From contig JAEXAY010000019.1 of NCBI GenBank assembly GCA_023457895.1, positions 1-64,000 of the forward strand: DNA of 64,000 bases, written 5' to 3'. Below, piece after piece: positions 26,878-35,937 of this stretch (position 1 is the first letter of the stretch; each line of letters begins with the position of its first letter). The stretch comes from Pseudomonadota bacterium. Its GTDB lineage: Bacteria > Pseudomonadota > Alphaproteobacteria > Sphingomonadales > Sphingomonadaceae. Below the pieces are notes generated by a model. That model worked only from the letters and a program-made list of their open reading frames with translations, did no database searches and was not told where the DNA came from. The position numbers and the translations under genes are program-made.

Positions 26878-28202
26878 TTGGTCTTGTCTCCGCTAATGGC
26901 TGGCGGCGTGCCGGTAGCGCTGCGCACGTCGGCAGCAAGGTGCGGCACCCCGTCATAGGGGAGCGGCTCCATCCCGATCAGATAGGCTATGAGCGGATAG
27001 ACATCCACATTGTCGAAGGTCTGAAGCCTCTTGCCGCGGGCGATTTCCGGTCCGGTAGCGATGAAGATCGCCGCCATGTCGGGGTGGAAATTATCATAGC
27101 CATGATCGCCGCCATTGGCATCATATTCCGGTTGGCCCATGACAATCTTCCAGCCTGACCGGGCAAGGCAGAACACCGCGGGAATGCGCGGATTGCTACC
27201 ATATTGGAAGCGGGCCGGGATATCCTTCTTATGCCAGCATTCGGCATTGGGGATGGGCGCGGCGGGCTTGATCAGCGCCGCCTCGACAATCGCTTCCTTG
27301 CCCGGCACCGGGTTCAGCGCCGCGAACGGGCCGCTGGTGACGAGTTGATAGGCATCGCGGGGGAGCAGTTTGTCGAGATCGATCAGCCGCTGGCTGCTGG
27401 TCGCCGCCATGCCATGGTCCGAAGTGACCACGATATTGACCGGCTGGTGAAGTTCACGGATCGCGCCCAGCATATAACCGATCTGCTGGTCCACCTCCGC
27501 CACCGTCTTGTTGACCTCGGCACTGTCGGGGCCAAAGCGGTGCCCGGCGGTATCGACCGTATCGAAATAGACGGTGAGCAATTTGGGGCGGATGGCGGCG
27601 GGGCGGCGCAGCCAGTCAATCACCGTATTGGTGCGCTGCGTGTTGCTGATATTCTGGTCGAACCGTTCCCAGTCCTGGGGGCGGCCGCCGTGGATGGCGA
27701 CTTCGGATCCCGGCCAGAACATGGTGGCGGTGCGGATACCGCGCTTTTCCGCCGTCACCCAGATCGGCTCGGCCTGATCCCACCAGAAGGGGTCGAGCGA
27801 TTGCCGCGCATTGCCGAGGCTGAAATTTTCCCCCGGGCCCGGCCGCGCCGGGTCGCGCATGTTGTTGTCGACAATGCCGTGATTGTTGGGCCGCTTGCCG
27901 GTGACGATGGTATAATGATTCGGGAAGGTCTTGCTGGGGAAGGACGGGCGCATATCGGCATAGACGCCGTCCTTGACCAACTGGTTGAGATTGGGCGTGA
28001 TACCACGCTGCAGATAGGCCGGCTTGAACCCGTCGAGCGAGATCATCAGCGTTACCGGCGCGCGGTTTTCTACCGCTTTTGCCGGAGCCGGGGCCGGGCT
28101 TTCGGGCACACTGGGCGCAGATGTTGTGGTCGTCGCGCACGCGGACAGGAGCAGCGCCATGGCTGCGCCCGCCGCCAGCCGGAATCGGGTCAGGGTCATC
28201 AT
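26874..28202 (-). CDS. ENPP-like nucleotide pyrophosphatase/phosphodiesterase lipoprotein
   Basis: This 442-residue alkaline-phosphatase-superfamily enzyme starts with a lipoprotein signal (MALLLSAC, lipid-modified Cys about residue 22). The zinc and nucleophile region is MISLDGFKP and SKTFPNHYTIVTG, with Thr as nucleophile. Further metal ligands are in DTVDTAGHRFGPD and TSDHGM. It likely hydrolyses phosphodiester or pyrophosphate bonds of extracellular nucleotides in the periplasm. Either of two adjacent ATG codons may start it. Confidence 0.87.
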   Translation of the reverse strand: MMTLTRFRLAAGAAMALLLSACATTTTSAPSVPESPAPAPAKAVENRAPVTLMISLDGFKPAYLQRGITPNLNQLVKDGVYADMRPSFPSKTFPNHYTIVTGKRPNNHGIVDNNMRDPARPGPGENFSLGNARQSLDPFWWDQAEPIWVTAEKRGIRTATMFWPGSEVAIHGGRPQDWERFDQNISNTQRTNTVIDWLRRPAAIRPKLLTVYFDTVDTAGHRFGPDSAEVNKTVAEVDQQIGYMLGAIRELHQPVNIVVTSDHGMAATSSQRLIDLDKLLPRDAYQLVTSGPFAALNPVPGKEAIVEAALIKPAAPIPNAECWHKKDIPARFQYGSNPRIPAVFCLARSGWKIVMGQPEYDANGGDHGYDNFHPDMAAIFIATGPEIARGKRLQTFDNVDVYPLIAYLIGMEPLPYDGVPHLAADVRSATGTPPAISGDKTK

Positions 28203-28326
28203 GACCGGGATGTTTAATGGCCCAAACTCAGCTTCGCAAACAAAGTATAGCCAAGCGGGTGTTTGCCCTATTGTTCAATTGCGAAGGGCGGGCTTGGCAA
28301 CAGCTTGGGGGGCGTCCTGTTCAACG

Positions 28327-29088
28327 CTACAGCATCCACAGTGCCATGCCGATCATGAACAGGTTTTCGGTCAGCGAGACAAAGCCCAGCGGTACATTGG
28401 TGTTGCCGCCGACACAGGCGCATTTGAGTTCGCGTTTGTCGAGATAGACCGCCTTGAACACACTCACCGCGCCGATCGTGCCGATGAACAGAGCGACCGG
28501 GATCGACAGCCAGTCGAGCCAGTGCGCGGTCATCAGAACGCCCGCCAGCCCTTCGGCGAACGGATAGATGCTGGCATAAGGGACCCAGCGTTTCGCCAGC
28601 AGGTCATAGTTCAGGAACATGGTCGAGAACTTGCCGATGTCCTGGAGTTTGAGCAGCGCCAAGATGCACATGCTGAACGAGACGAACCATTCGGCCGCGC
28701 GCACCGTGAAGGCGTTGCCATAAGCGGTATGGCTCGCCGCCAGCGCCATCAGCGCGGTCATCGCGAACAGCGCGACGACGGGCGTATAGCTGGTCGCACC
28801 CGGATCGGCGACCTTGAGGCCGAGGAAACGGCGCAGATCATCATGGCCGCCAATGCGCTCGCCGCCGATCCAGATTTGCGGAGTGGTCTTGACGCCATGT
28901 TTTTCCTTGAACGCGTCGGTTTCCGCCCGCGTGGTGAGCAGCCGGTCATCGACGGTAAAGCCGCGGCTCTTGAGTAAATGAAGCGCCTTCAGCCCATAGG
29001 GACAGGTGTGGTCCGGCAACACCATGCGATAAAGGATGGCGGATTTGGACGCCGGTGCGGTGGAGGCCGGGCTTGTTTGCTGTGTCAT
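28327..29088 (-). CDS. Glutaredoxin domain fused to a MauE/DoxX-like membrane protein
   Basis: This 253-residue protein has an N-terminal glutaredoxin-like domain with CPYGLKALHLL (a single active-site Cys followed by Gly, CPYG) and the family TTPQIWIGGERIGG segment. It is followed by four membrane helices of the MauE/DoxX type and a CAC pair (ELKCACVGGNTNVPLGF) near the end, seen in MauE-like redox proteins. It probably shuttles thiol electrons at the inner membrane. The gene is transcribed from a MerR-type promoter facing a merR-like gene. Confidence 0.8.
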   Translation of the reverse strand: MTQQTSPASTAPASKSAILYRMVLPDHTCPYGLKALHLLKSRGFTVDDRLLTTRAETDAFKEKHGVKTTPQIWIGGERIGGHDDLRRFLGLKVADPGATSYTPVVALFAMTALMALAASHTAYGNAFTVRAAEWFVSFSMCILALLKLQDIGKFSTMFLNYDLLAKRWVPYASIYPFAEGLAGVLMTAHWLDWLSIPVALFIGTIGAVSVFKAVYLDKRELKCACVGGNTNVPLGFVSLTENLFMIGMALWML

Positions 29089-29094
29089 TCACCC

Positions 29095-29126
29095 TATATA
29101 GGTTCCGTACCCTAGTACGGAGTCAA
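29095..29126 (-). promoter_or_regulatory. MerR-type promoter/operator for the glutaredoxin-MauE gene
   Basis: On the minus strand TTGACT (29121-29126) and TATATA (29095-29100) are 20 bases apart, the lengthened spacer typical of MerR-activated promoters. The spacer contains a perfect dyad, CCGTAC-4 bases-GTACGG (29105-29120). The -10 ends 7 bases before the ATG at 29088, so a short leader or leaderless mRNA is likely. The same dyad lies immediately before the merR-like gene, fitting autoregulation. Confidence 0.8.
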
Positions 29127-29129
29127 GCA

Positions 29130-29531
29130 ATGCGAATGACGATCGGAAAACTGGCTGCGGAAGGCGGGGTCGGTGTGGAGACGGTGCGCTATTATCAGCG
29201 GCGCGGCTTGATGGATACGCCCGTGCGTCCCGGCGGCGAGGGCTGGGGGGCAGGGGTGCGCCACTATGGCGAGGATCATCTGGGCCGCCTCAAGTTCATC
29301 CGCTCGGCGAAGGCTGCCGGGTTTACGCTGGATGAGATCGCAACGCTGCTCGAACTCGATGGCGCCACCGATCGCGGCGCCATTCGTGAACTCACGCTGC
29401 AACGCGTGGCCGCGCTTGATGAAAAGATTGCCGAATTGAAAAGGGCGCGCACGGCGCTGGAAGGGCTGGCGCGGGAATGCGCTTCGCACCCGCAAGGCAA
29501 TTGCCCCATTCTCGAAGCGTTTGAAGTCTAG
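29130..29531 (+). CDS. MerR-family transcriptional regulator
   Basis: This 133-residue protein has a winged HTH (GVGVETVRYYQRRGLM), the KFIRSAKAAGFTLDEI helix pair, a dimerisation helix and a C-terminal ECASHPQGNCPILEAF loop. The two loop Cys match Cys117 and Cys126 of mercury sensor MerR, but the position of Cys82 (after LLELDG) has no Cys. Mercury sensing is therefore doubtful. ATG 29130 has GGAG seven bases upstream. It probably controls the divergent glutaredoxin-MauE gene. Confidence 0.88.
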   Translation: MRMTIGKLAAEGGVGVETVRYYQRRGLMDTPVRPGGEGWGAGVRHYGEDHLGRLKFIRSAKAAGFTLDEIATLLELDGATDRGAIRELTLQRVAALDEKIAELKRARTALEGLARECASHPQGNCPILEAFEV

Positions 29532-29595
29532 GGGGTGAAGTCTGGGGCCAGAAGTCTGGGGGAGGGCGGGCCGGTGACCGCGCCGCCTGCTTGGC

Positions 29596-30009
29596 TTAGC
29601 CGGCGTTGCCAGCCATAGCCTTGGACATGCCCGCAAGCGCGCTGAGAAAGCTCGCAACCAGTTCCGGGTCGTCGGGCACTTCTTCCTCGGCCGCGCGCTT
29701 CATGGCGAGCATCCACTGGGTTGCCGTTTCCATTCCCATGCCGGGAAGCCCGCGATGGAGCGACATGATGCACGCGCCCGGACGGTCATTATACCAGTCC
29801 TTCGGTCCGCCCGACCAGGCGACGAGGAAATCTGTCAGCGATTCCCTGACCGGGCCGAGATCGGCCGCATGCATCGCGCGCAGCCCGGCATAATCGGGAT
29901 CGCTGTCCATCAGGTCATAGAAGCGGTTGACAATACGGGCGAACGTCTCGCGTCCGCCGATGCGGTCAAACGGCGACATGGGCTTTGCTGCGGGGTCGGA
30001 TTTGCTCAT
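29596..30009 (-). CDS. Group II truncated haemoglobin
   Basis: This 137-residue globin has RIGGRETFARIVNRFYDLM with the B10 Tyr, LRAMHAADLGPVRESLTDFL, WSGGPKDWYNDRPG, a probable proximal His in MSLHRGL, and the group II Trp in QWMLAM. Such proteins bind O2/NO and can handle nitrosative or oxidative stress. It converges with the merR-like gene. Confidence 0.85.
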   Translation of the reverse strand: MSKSDPAAKPMSPFDRIGGRETFARIVNRFYDLMDSDPDYAGLRAMHAADLGPVRESLTDFLVAWSGGPKDWYNDRPGACIMSLHRGLPGMGMETATQWMLAMKRAAEEEVPDDPELVASFLSALAGMSKAMAGNAG

Positions 30010-30063
30010 GCTTTCATCATGGCCTGTCCGGGCAAAGCGAGTCTTTGCGCCAGATCAAAAACG

Positions 30064-31164
30064 TCAGACGTTGAACTTGAAGTGCATGACGTCGCCGTCC
30101 TGCACGACATAGTCCTTGCCTTCCTGCCTTAGTTTGCCCGCCTCCTTGGCATGATGTTCCCCGCCCAGCGCGACATAATCGTCAAAGGCGATGGTTTCGG
30201 CGCGAATGAAACCGCGCTGCATGTCCGAATGGATTTCGCCCGCCGCTTCGGGGGCCTTGGCGCCGGCATGGACGGTCCACGCCCGCGCTTCCTTGGGGCC
30301 GACGGTGAAGAAGGTCAGGAGATGGAGGAGGTCGTAACCCGCCCGGATGATGCGCGCGAGGCCAGTTTCATGGAGGCCCATTTCTTCGAGGAAGGCGAGT
30401 TTTTCTTCGGCTTCCATGCCGCAGAGGTCGGCCTCGATCGCGGCCGATACCAGCACCGCCTGCGCGCCTTCCGCTTTGGCCTTTTCAAACACGCGGGCGG
30501 AATGCGCGTTGCCGGTCGCGGCGTCGTCTTCATTGACGTTGCAGACATAGAGAATCGGCTTTGACGTCAGCAATTGCGCCTGCTGGAAAATCTTGCGCTC
30601 TTCCTCGTCTTTGGGTTCGGTGAGACGGGCGGGCTTGCCTTCGCGCAGCAGTTCGAGGGCCTGCCCTAGCACCGACGCGGCAATCTTTGCTTCCTTGTCG
30701 CCGCTGGTGGCTTTCTTCTGGAAGGCGGGGACGCGCTTTTCGAGCGATTCAAGATCGGCGAGCATCAGTTCGGTTTCGACGGTTTCCGCATCCGCAATCG
30801 GATCGATCTTGTTCTCGACATGCTGGATATCGTCATTTTCAAAGCAACGCAGGACGTGAACAATCGCGTCCACTTCCCTGATATTGCCGAGAAACTGGTT
30901 GCCGAGGCCTTCGCCCCTGGAGGCGCCGCGCACCAGCCCCGCAATGTCCACAAAGGCGAGCTGGGTTTCGATGATCTTCTGCGATCCGGCGATCCCTGCG
31001 AGCTTGTGGAGGCGCGGATCGGGCACCGCGACATTGCCGACATTGGGCTCGATCGTGCAGAAAGGATAATTGGCCGCCTGTGCCGCCTGCGTTTCGGTCA
31101 GCGCATTGAACAAGGTGGACTTGCCGACATTCGGCAGCCCGACGATTCCGCATTTGAAACCCAT
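30064..31164 (-). CDS. ychF: Redox-regulated ribosome-binding ATPase YchF
   Basis: This 366-residue Obg-family P-loop protein has GLPNVGKST (G1), DIAGLVRGASRGEGLGNQF (G3) and NVNEDD in place of the GTP-specific NKxD, consistent with ATP preference. The C-terminal TGS-like domain ends with KDYVVQDGDVMHFKFNV. Length and sequence are those of the universal family. Confidence 0.96.
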   Translation of the reverse strand: MGFKCGIVGLPNVGKSTLFNALTETQAAQAANYPFCTIEPNVGNVAVPDPRLHKLAGIAGSQKIIETQLAFVDIAGLVRGASRGEGLGNQFLGNIREVDAIVHVLRCFENDDIQHVENKIDPIADAETVETELMLADLESLEKRVPAFQKKATSGDKEAKIAASVLGQALELLREGKPARLTEPKDEEERKIFQQAQLLTSKPILYVCNVNEDDAATGNAHSARVFEKAKAEGAQAVLVSAAIEADLCGMEAEEKLAFLEEMGLHETGLARIIRAGYDLLHLLTFFTVGPKEARAWTVHAGAKAPEAAGEIHSDMQRGFIRAETIAFDDYVALGGEHHAKEAGKLRQEGKDYVVQDGDVMHFKFNV

Positions 31165-31181
31165 TAGTCGTTATTTCCCGT

Positions 31182-31244
31182 AGCCCTGAGCGTGTCGAAG
31201 GGCGTCTCTAGGCCTAGATACGTGCTTCGACAAGCTTAGCACTG
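31182..31244. repeat. REP-like imperfect palindrome
   Basis: GCCCTGAGCGTGTCGAAGGGC (positions 31183-31203) and GTGCTTCGACAAGCTTAGCAC (about 31223-31243) form the paired arms of the GCTTCGACA-type repetitive element, seen also twice inside glyS. It lies in the ychF-pth interval. Confidence 0.75.
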
Positions 31245-31266
31245 CGGTTTAATGGTAATGATGCAG

Positions 31267-31839
31267 TTACCCGGCGTTCAGCCGTCCCGCCACATCGCTC
31301 ATGAAGCGAACATCGTCCCCCTTGGCGAGCCATTCCGCTTCCGCGCTGATCGCGCCGAGCATGTCGGTGAGGTCGTCCATCTCGTCCTTGGCGTAATTGC
31401 CGAGGACATAGCCGGTGACGCGATCCTTGTGCCCCGGATGCCCGATGCCGATGCGCACGCGGCGGTAATCGGGGCCGATATGCTGGGTGGTGGATTTGAG
31501 GCCGTTATGGCCGGCACTGCCGCCGCCTTGCTTGACCTTGACCTTGAAGGGGGCGAGGTCGAGTTCGTCGTGGAAAACGGTGACGTCTTCCGGCGCCAGC
31601 TTGTAGAAATCCATCGCCGCGCGGACGGAGCGGCCGCTTTCGTTCATGAAGGTGGCAGGTTTGAGGAACAGGATTTTGCCGGTCCCGATGCGGCCTTCGC
31701 GCAGCCAGCCCTGAAATGCTTTTTTTTCCGGTCCGAAGCCGTGCATATCGGCCATGACGTCGAGCGCCATAAAGCCGACATTGTGGCGGTGCATCGCATA
31801 TTGCGGCCCAGGATTGCCGAGTCCAACCCAAATTTGCAT
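31267..31839 (-). CDS. pth: Peptidyl-tRNA hydrolase
   Basis: This 190-residue enzyme shows WVGLGNPGPQY (Asn), HRHNVGFMALD (catalytic His) and VFHDELDLAPF (catalytic Asp), plus GGGSAGHNGLKS. It releases peptides from drop-off peptidyl-tRNAs. It lies downstream of rplY, the common pairing, separated by a palindrome pair. Confidence 0.96.
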   Translation of the reverse strand: MQIWVGLGNPGPQYAMHRHNVGFMALDVMADMHGFGPEKKAFQGWLREGRIGTGKILFLKPATFMNESGRSVRAAMDFYKLAPEDVTVFHDELDLAPFKVKVKQGGGSAGHNGLKSTTQHIGPDYRRVRIGIGHPGHKDRVTGYVLGNYAKDEMDDLTDMLGAISAEAEWLAKGDDVRFMSDVAGRLNAG

Positions 31840-31846
31840 GAAAGTC

Positions 31847-31939
31847 CCCCTCCCGCTTGCGGGAGGGGCTGGGGGTGGGATTTTTCAATCCACCCAAGTT
31901 CCCAGACCCACCCCTAACCCCTCCCGCAAGCGGGAGGGG
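31847..31939. repeat. Pair of inverted GC-rich palindromes between pth and rplY
   Basis: CCCCTCCCGCTTGCGGGAGG (start of 31847-31868) and its mirror-loop version CCCCTCCCGCAAGCGGGAGG (start of 31918-31939) each form a 10-bp perfect hairpin and flank about 50 bases. The same pair occurs between glyS and ppdK (39234-39331), so it is a dispersed repetitive unit. Confidence 0.85.
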
Positions 31940-31960
31940 AATTGGGTTAGCCGATCAATT

Positions 31961-32590
31961 TCAGCCTTCGGCTTCTTCCTCGGCTTCACCTTCCTTGGTG
32001 GTGTCGCCTTCGGTCGACTTGAGCGCCGACGGAGCCACAATCGTCGCGATCGTGAAGTCGCGGTCGGTGATCGCGCTCGATGACCCTTCGGGCAGGGTGA
32101 CGTGGCTGATGTGGATTGAATCGCCGACTTCGAGTCCGGTCACGTCGATAACGATTTCGTCCGGAATCCTTGCCGCGTCGCATACCAGTTCGAGTTCGTG
32201 ACGCACGATGTTGAGTACGCCGCCCTTCTTGAGGCCGGGCGATGCTTCTTCATTTTCAAAGCGTACCGGCACGGCGACGTTGACCGTCGCGTCCTTGGCA
32301 AGGCGCAGGAAATCGACATGCTCCGGGCGATCAGTGACGGGGTGGAACGCTACATCTTTGGGCAGGGTGCGGACGGCCTTGCCGCCGACTTCAACCATCA
32401 CGATCGAGTTCATGAAGTGGCCGGTGCCCAGCGCCTTGACCAGAGCCTTTTCTTCAACGTGGATGGTCTGTGGTTCTTCCTTGCCGCCATAGATGACGGC
32501 GGGTACGCGGCCTTCGCGACGCAATGCACGGGAGGCTCCCTTGCCAGCCCGGTCGCGCGCTTCGGCCGACAAAGTCAGCTGATCGCTCAT
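31961..32590 (-). CDS. rplY: 50S ribosomal protein L25/general stress protein Ctc
   Basis: This protein of about 209 residues starts MSDQLTLSAEARDRAGKG at ATG 32590, with the family words ASRALRREGRVPAVIYGG and the C-terminal Ctc domain (GVLNIVRHELELVCDA, IVIDVTGLEVGDSIHISHV). The tail is acidic (EGEAEEEAEG). It binds 5S rRNA. The frame upstream to 32623 is not part of the family. Confidence 0.95.
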   Translation of the reverse strand: MSDQLTLSAEARDRAGKGASRALRREGRVPAVIYGGKEEPQTIHVEEKALVKALGTGHFMNSIVMVEVGGKAVRTLPKDVAFHPVTDRPEHVDFLRLAKDATVNVAVPVRFENEEASPGLKKGGVLNIVRHELELVCDAARIPDEIVIDVTGLEVGDSIHISHVTLPEGSSSAITDRDFTIATIVAPSALKSTEGDTTKEGEAEEEAEG

Positions 32591-32732
32591 AATAATACTC
32601 CAAAATTTGAATGTGGGGCGCACACCTTGCGCGCTCCATTCCCTTCACGCCTCCAGGGATGACCATGACAGGGAAGCGGCGCCCATAGCGGCAAGCCTGC
32701 CAAAATGCAAGGGTCCGAGGCCTTGGCGGCGG

Positions 32733-33716
32733 CTATTGTACGCGCTCGACCTCCAGTCCCTGCTGAGTCAGCATCGCCTGCACGCTGTCGTCGCCGACCA
32801 GATGGCCTGCGCCGACCGCGACAAGGATCGTACCGGGAAGCGCGAGCCGGTCCCGCAGCCAGGCTGCCCATTGCCGGTTCCGGTCGGTGAGCAGCGGACC
32901 AGCGAGACCATCAACCGCGCGTAATTCGCTGTCAGCGTAAAGGGCCACGGCTTCGACATCACCCCGCGACCATGCTTGAACGAGGCGATCAAACTTGGCG
33001 CTGGCATTGGGTGCATCACTGATCGTGCGGGCGAGGAGGGCGTCCTGAGTAGCTTGTGGCAAGCCGTCGAAAAGTCCCAGCTGGTAATCTACCGTTTCGA
33101 GACCGGCCACCGGTTTACCCAGTGCAACAAATTTCTGTGTCAGCTGTTTTTCCGTGCCGCGTTCGAGCGACAGGGAAGCATTTCGGGAAACGGCGTTGGA
33201 CAGCAACAGAGCGGCGGCCCAGCTTTCCATGCTATCGAGCTGCGGGCGGCTTATCCGCGCACGCGATGCTAGCAGGTCAAGTTCGTCGATGAACTGAGGT
33301 GGAAGGCGGTTTTCGATAGGCGCTTGTGGCGTATCACCGGCAAGGTTTGCCAATACCCCCGGCGCCTTAGCTTGTTCCTCGGGCGCGAGTTCCAGCACCA
33401 ACGTATCGGCTTCCGCGATCGCGCGGTCGACCATGCCCGATTGCCAATCGATCCCGCGCGGCAGCATGTGGATGCCGCCGAACAGATAGATGGTCGTATC
33501 GCCGTCTGACAGTTTCCACATAGCGGGCCGAAGTGGACGAGCCCGATCGCGGCCCGCCATGCTTCCTTGCTGCCCGGTTTGCGGGCCGGTATTGATGAGC
33601 CTGTCTTGCTCGGCTGTGGCCTCCCCGCTTCGGTCGCAACCCGTCAGCAGCGCGAGGCTGAGGCCAATCATGGCCGCAAGGGTGGCGGGGCGGATCATCC
33701 GGGAAAAAGCGACCAT
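32733..33716 (-). CDS. TraB/GumN family lipoprotein (copy 3 of tandem trio)
   Basis: This 327-residue protein has a lipoprotein signal (IGLSLALLTGC) and TraB/GumN words: TIYLFGGIHMLPRG, ADTLVLELAPEEQ and, near the end, LVAVGAGHLVGDDSVQ. Family members are putative metalloprotease-like proteins with two GxxH motifs, mostly uncharacterised. It is last of three consecutive paralogues on the minus strand. The start could instead be ATG 33698. Confidence 0.82.
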   Translation of the reverse strand: MVAFSRMIRPATLAAMIGLSLALLTGCDRSGEATAEQDRLINTGPQTGQQGSMAGRDRARPLRPAMWKLSDGDTTIYLFGGIHMLPRGIDWQSGMVDRAIAEADTLVLELAPEEQAKAPGVLANLAGDTPQAPIENRLPPQFIDELDLLASRARISRPQLDSMESWAAALLLSNAVSRNASLSLERGTEKQLTQKFVALGKPVAGLETVDYQLGLFDGLPQATQDALLARTISDAPNASAKFDRLVQAWSRGDVEAVALYADSELRAVDGLAGPLLTDRNRQWAAWLRDRLALPGTILVAVGAGHLVGDDSVQAMLTQQGLEVERVQ

Positions 33717-33747
33717 GTTTGTGTGGTAACCGTCTTTTCGAACGCCT

Positions 33748-34698
33748 TCAATTGGGAACGCGTTCAGCGGCTATGCCATGATCGGTGCCGAGAAAATGCT
33801 GGACGCTGCGGGGGCCGGCAAGGTGGCTGGCGCCGACCGCGACAAAGACCGTGCCGGATGTCTGGAGCCGCTTTGCAAGCCACGCCGCCCAACGCCGGTT
33901 ACGATCGAACAGCATGATCCGCGACATCCCTTCCATTTTGTAGAGAGCGACATTCTTGCTGGCGGCAAGGCCTTCCGCGTTGCCGTTCATCCACTGGCCC
34001 GACATGGCAGCGATACTGGCACGGACATCGCTCTTGCTGGTGACGAGCTGGATCAGCGAATCAATCTGTTCGTTTTCGGGCACGCTATCGAGCATCGAGA
34101 GCTGTGCCTGCGGCGTTTCGAGCGCTTCGTGCTTTTTTGACCCCAGTGAGGCGATAAGCACCCGCTCGGCGCCAGAACGAGGATCGAACCCGGCCTTGCG
34201 ATAACGCGTGGTGGCAAGGAGACTGGCAACATACCAGGGTTCGAACCGGTCGAGACTTTGCGGACGAAGATCCTGCGCCTCAACGAAATTCTTGTAGTCT
34301 TGCCGTACCGCAGGAGGAAGTTTCGCCGTCAGGGCGGGGCCGTCGACATCAGTTGCCAGCGCGATGGTGGCGGGCGCAAGCTCCATCGGGTTTGCGGGCG
34401 TGATGATCTCGGTAACCAGCGTGTCAGAGCCATCAAACGCCTGCCGCAACGGTCCCTTGAACCATCGATCCTCTGATCCCGGCGGCAGCATGTGAAAGGT
34501 GCCGAACAGGTAGATGACGGTATCGGCGTCGTGGATACGCCACAGCGCAGGGCCATGATAAGTGATGGACTCCAAGGGAATGTTTCGCTGTGCCGGCGGC
34601 GGCACGACTGGTGAGGGTTGCGCGGAGCGATATCCCAGCCACACGGCTGCAGCGATAATGAAAGCTGCGATCGGCAGGAAAAAGCGGGGCAGGCGCAT
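33748..34698 (-). CDS. TraB/GumN family membrane-anchored protein (copy 2 of tandem trio)
   Basis: This protein of about 316 residues has an N-terminal hydrophobic anchor (FFLPIAAFIIAAAVWLGY) rather than a lipobox. The paired motifs are YLFGTFHMLPPG and FVAVGASHLAGPRSVQ. ATG 34698 is chosen because it puts the anchor at the N-terminus; a GTG at 34743 just after the preceding stop is the alternative. Divergence from its neighbours suggests an old duplication. Confidence 0.78.
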   Translation of the reverse strand: MRLPRFFLPIAAFIIAAAVWLGYRSAQPSPVVPPPAQRNIPLESITYHGPALWRIHDADTVIYLFGTFHMLPPGSEDRWFKGPLRQAFDGSDTLVTEIITPANPMELAPATIALATDVDGPALTAKLPPAVRQDYKNFVEAQDLRPQSLDRFEPWYVASLLATTRYRKAGFDPRSGAERVLIASLGSKKHEALETPQAQLSMLDSVPENEQIDSLIQLVTSKSDVRASIAAMSGQWMNGNAEGLAASKNVALYKMEGMSRIMLFDRNRRWAAWLAKRLQTSGTVFVAVGASHLAGPRSVQHFLGTDHGIAAERVPN

Positions 34699-34748
34699 AT
34701 CGCCGCGATAGCGCGTGCCCTTGCAGACGTCATCCAAATTCACGTGGA

Positions 34749-35687
34749 TTAGTAGACGACGCGCTTGACCTTGATCCCGCGCTTCTGGAGGAAGCTCTGG
34801 ACACTATCATCGCCGGCCAGATGACCGGCACCGACCGCCATGAATACCGTTCCGGGCTTGTCCATTCGCGTCGCAATCCATTCGGCCCAGCGTGCATTGC
34901 GATCGGTCAGCATGATGCGCCGCGTTTCAGGCGTATCGTCCCAGTCCTGATTGATCAGCTGCGCCAGGCTGTCGGCATCGCCCGCCGTCCACGCCTGGGT
35001 CATTTCCTCGACAAATTTTCGAGCCTCGGCATCATCCTTGTCAACGGCACCCATCAGGCCGGCAAGCTGCTCGGCTTGCGGAATGGAATCGAGCCAGCCG
35101 AATTGCTGTTCGGCAGTTTCCAGCGCTGCCTGAGCTTTCTTGGCATCGCTGGCAGCCTTGTAGAGGGTCTTTTCAACGCCATCATTGGGATTCATGCCGG
35201 CCTTGGCATATTGGCCCATCGCCATGGCGACCATCGGGAACCAAGGGTCGAAGATTTCAAACCGTGCGGGCGGAAGCCCGATCCGCGTCATCGCCGCGTC
35301 ATAACGGGCCTTCTGTTCGGGGTTCATTCGTTCGCTCAGTTTCTTGCCGTCGCTCGCCGCCGCATATTTCATGACCAGCGGAGCCATCGCCGCCTCGTTG
35401 CCGTCCGCGATCTCCGTTACCAGCGTATCGGATTTGTCGAACGCCTCCTTGACCGCTTCGTCGAACCAACTGAGCCCGGGTGTGAGGAGGTGAACGGTGC
35501 CAAACAGGTAGATCGTTGTATCCTTATCCTTGACAACCCAGAGCGCCGGATCGGCATTATCGTTGGTGGCGGTAGGTGCGGCGGTGACCGGAACCGTTCT
35601 TTGTGCTGTGACATCGGGTGTAGCGCAGCCGGTGAACAGCAGGAACGCCCCTGCCGCGGTGAACAGGGTTTTAAGTGGAAATTTCAT
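34749..35687 (-). CDS. TraB/GumN family lipoprotein (copy 1 of tandem trio)
   Basis: This 312-residue protein has a lipobox LLFTGC after MKFPLKTLFTAAGAF, the motif TIYLFGTVHLLTPG near the N-terminus, DTLVTEIADGNE, and FMAVGAGHLAGDDSVQ near the C-terminus. It is first of three tandem genes, probably one transcript. Presumed location is the periplasmic face of a membrane. Confidence 0.83.
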   Translation of the reverse strand: MKFPLKTLFTAAGAFLLFTGCATPDVTAQRTVPVTAAPTATNDNADPALWVVKDKDTTIYLFGTVHLLTPGLSWFDEAVKEAFDKSDTLVTEIADGNEAAMAPLVMKYAAASDGKKLSERMNPEQKARYDAAMTRIGLPPARFEIFDPWFPMVAMAMGQYAKAGMNPNDGVEKTLYKAASDAKKAQAALETAEQQFGWLDSIPQAEQLAGLMGAVDKDDAEARKFVEEMTQAWTAGDADSLAQLINQDWDDTPETRRIMLTDRNARWAEWIATRMDKPGTVFMAVGAGHLAGDDSVQSFLQKRGIKVKRVVY

Positions 35688-35937
35688 TCTTTGGCTCCAG
35701 GCGTGAAGAATATGTTCGGGCGAGCGACAGCGCTTACACTAAGCTTCGAAGATCACACCTTAAATTATCGCCATTAATTTCGACTGTGCTCAAGGCGTAC
35801 CATGATTGTAGTGTTCGATTAACCGCGCTTCGTCCACTCCGGTTGCGGGTTCCGTACAGGTTTCGCACCTCTTGACCTCATCTCCCCTATCCGTCATGGG
35901 CCCGGATAATTGTTGCACTTGCGAAGGATATCTTCTG

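Noticed and set aside
27204..28217. 337-codon plus-strand frame opposite the ENPP-like gene
   Set aside because: It is antisense to a lipoprotein with intact catalytic motifs; shadow.
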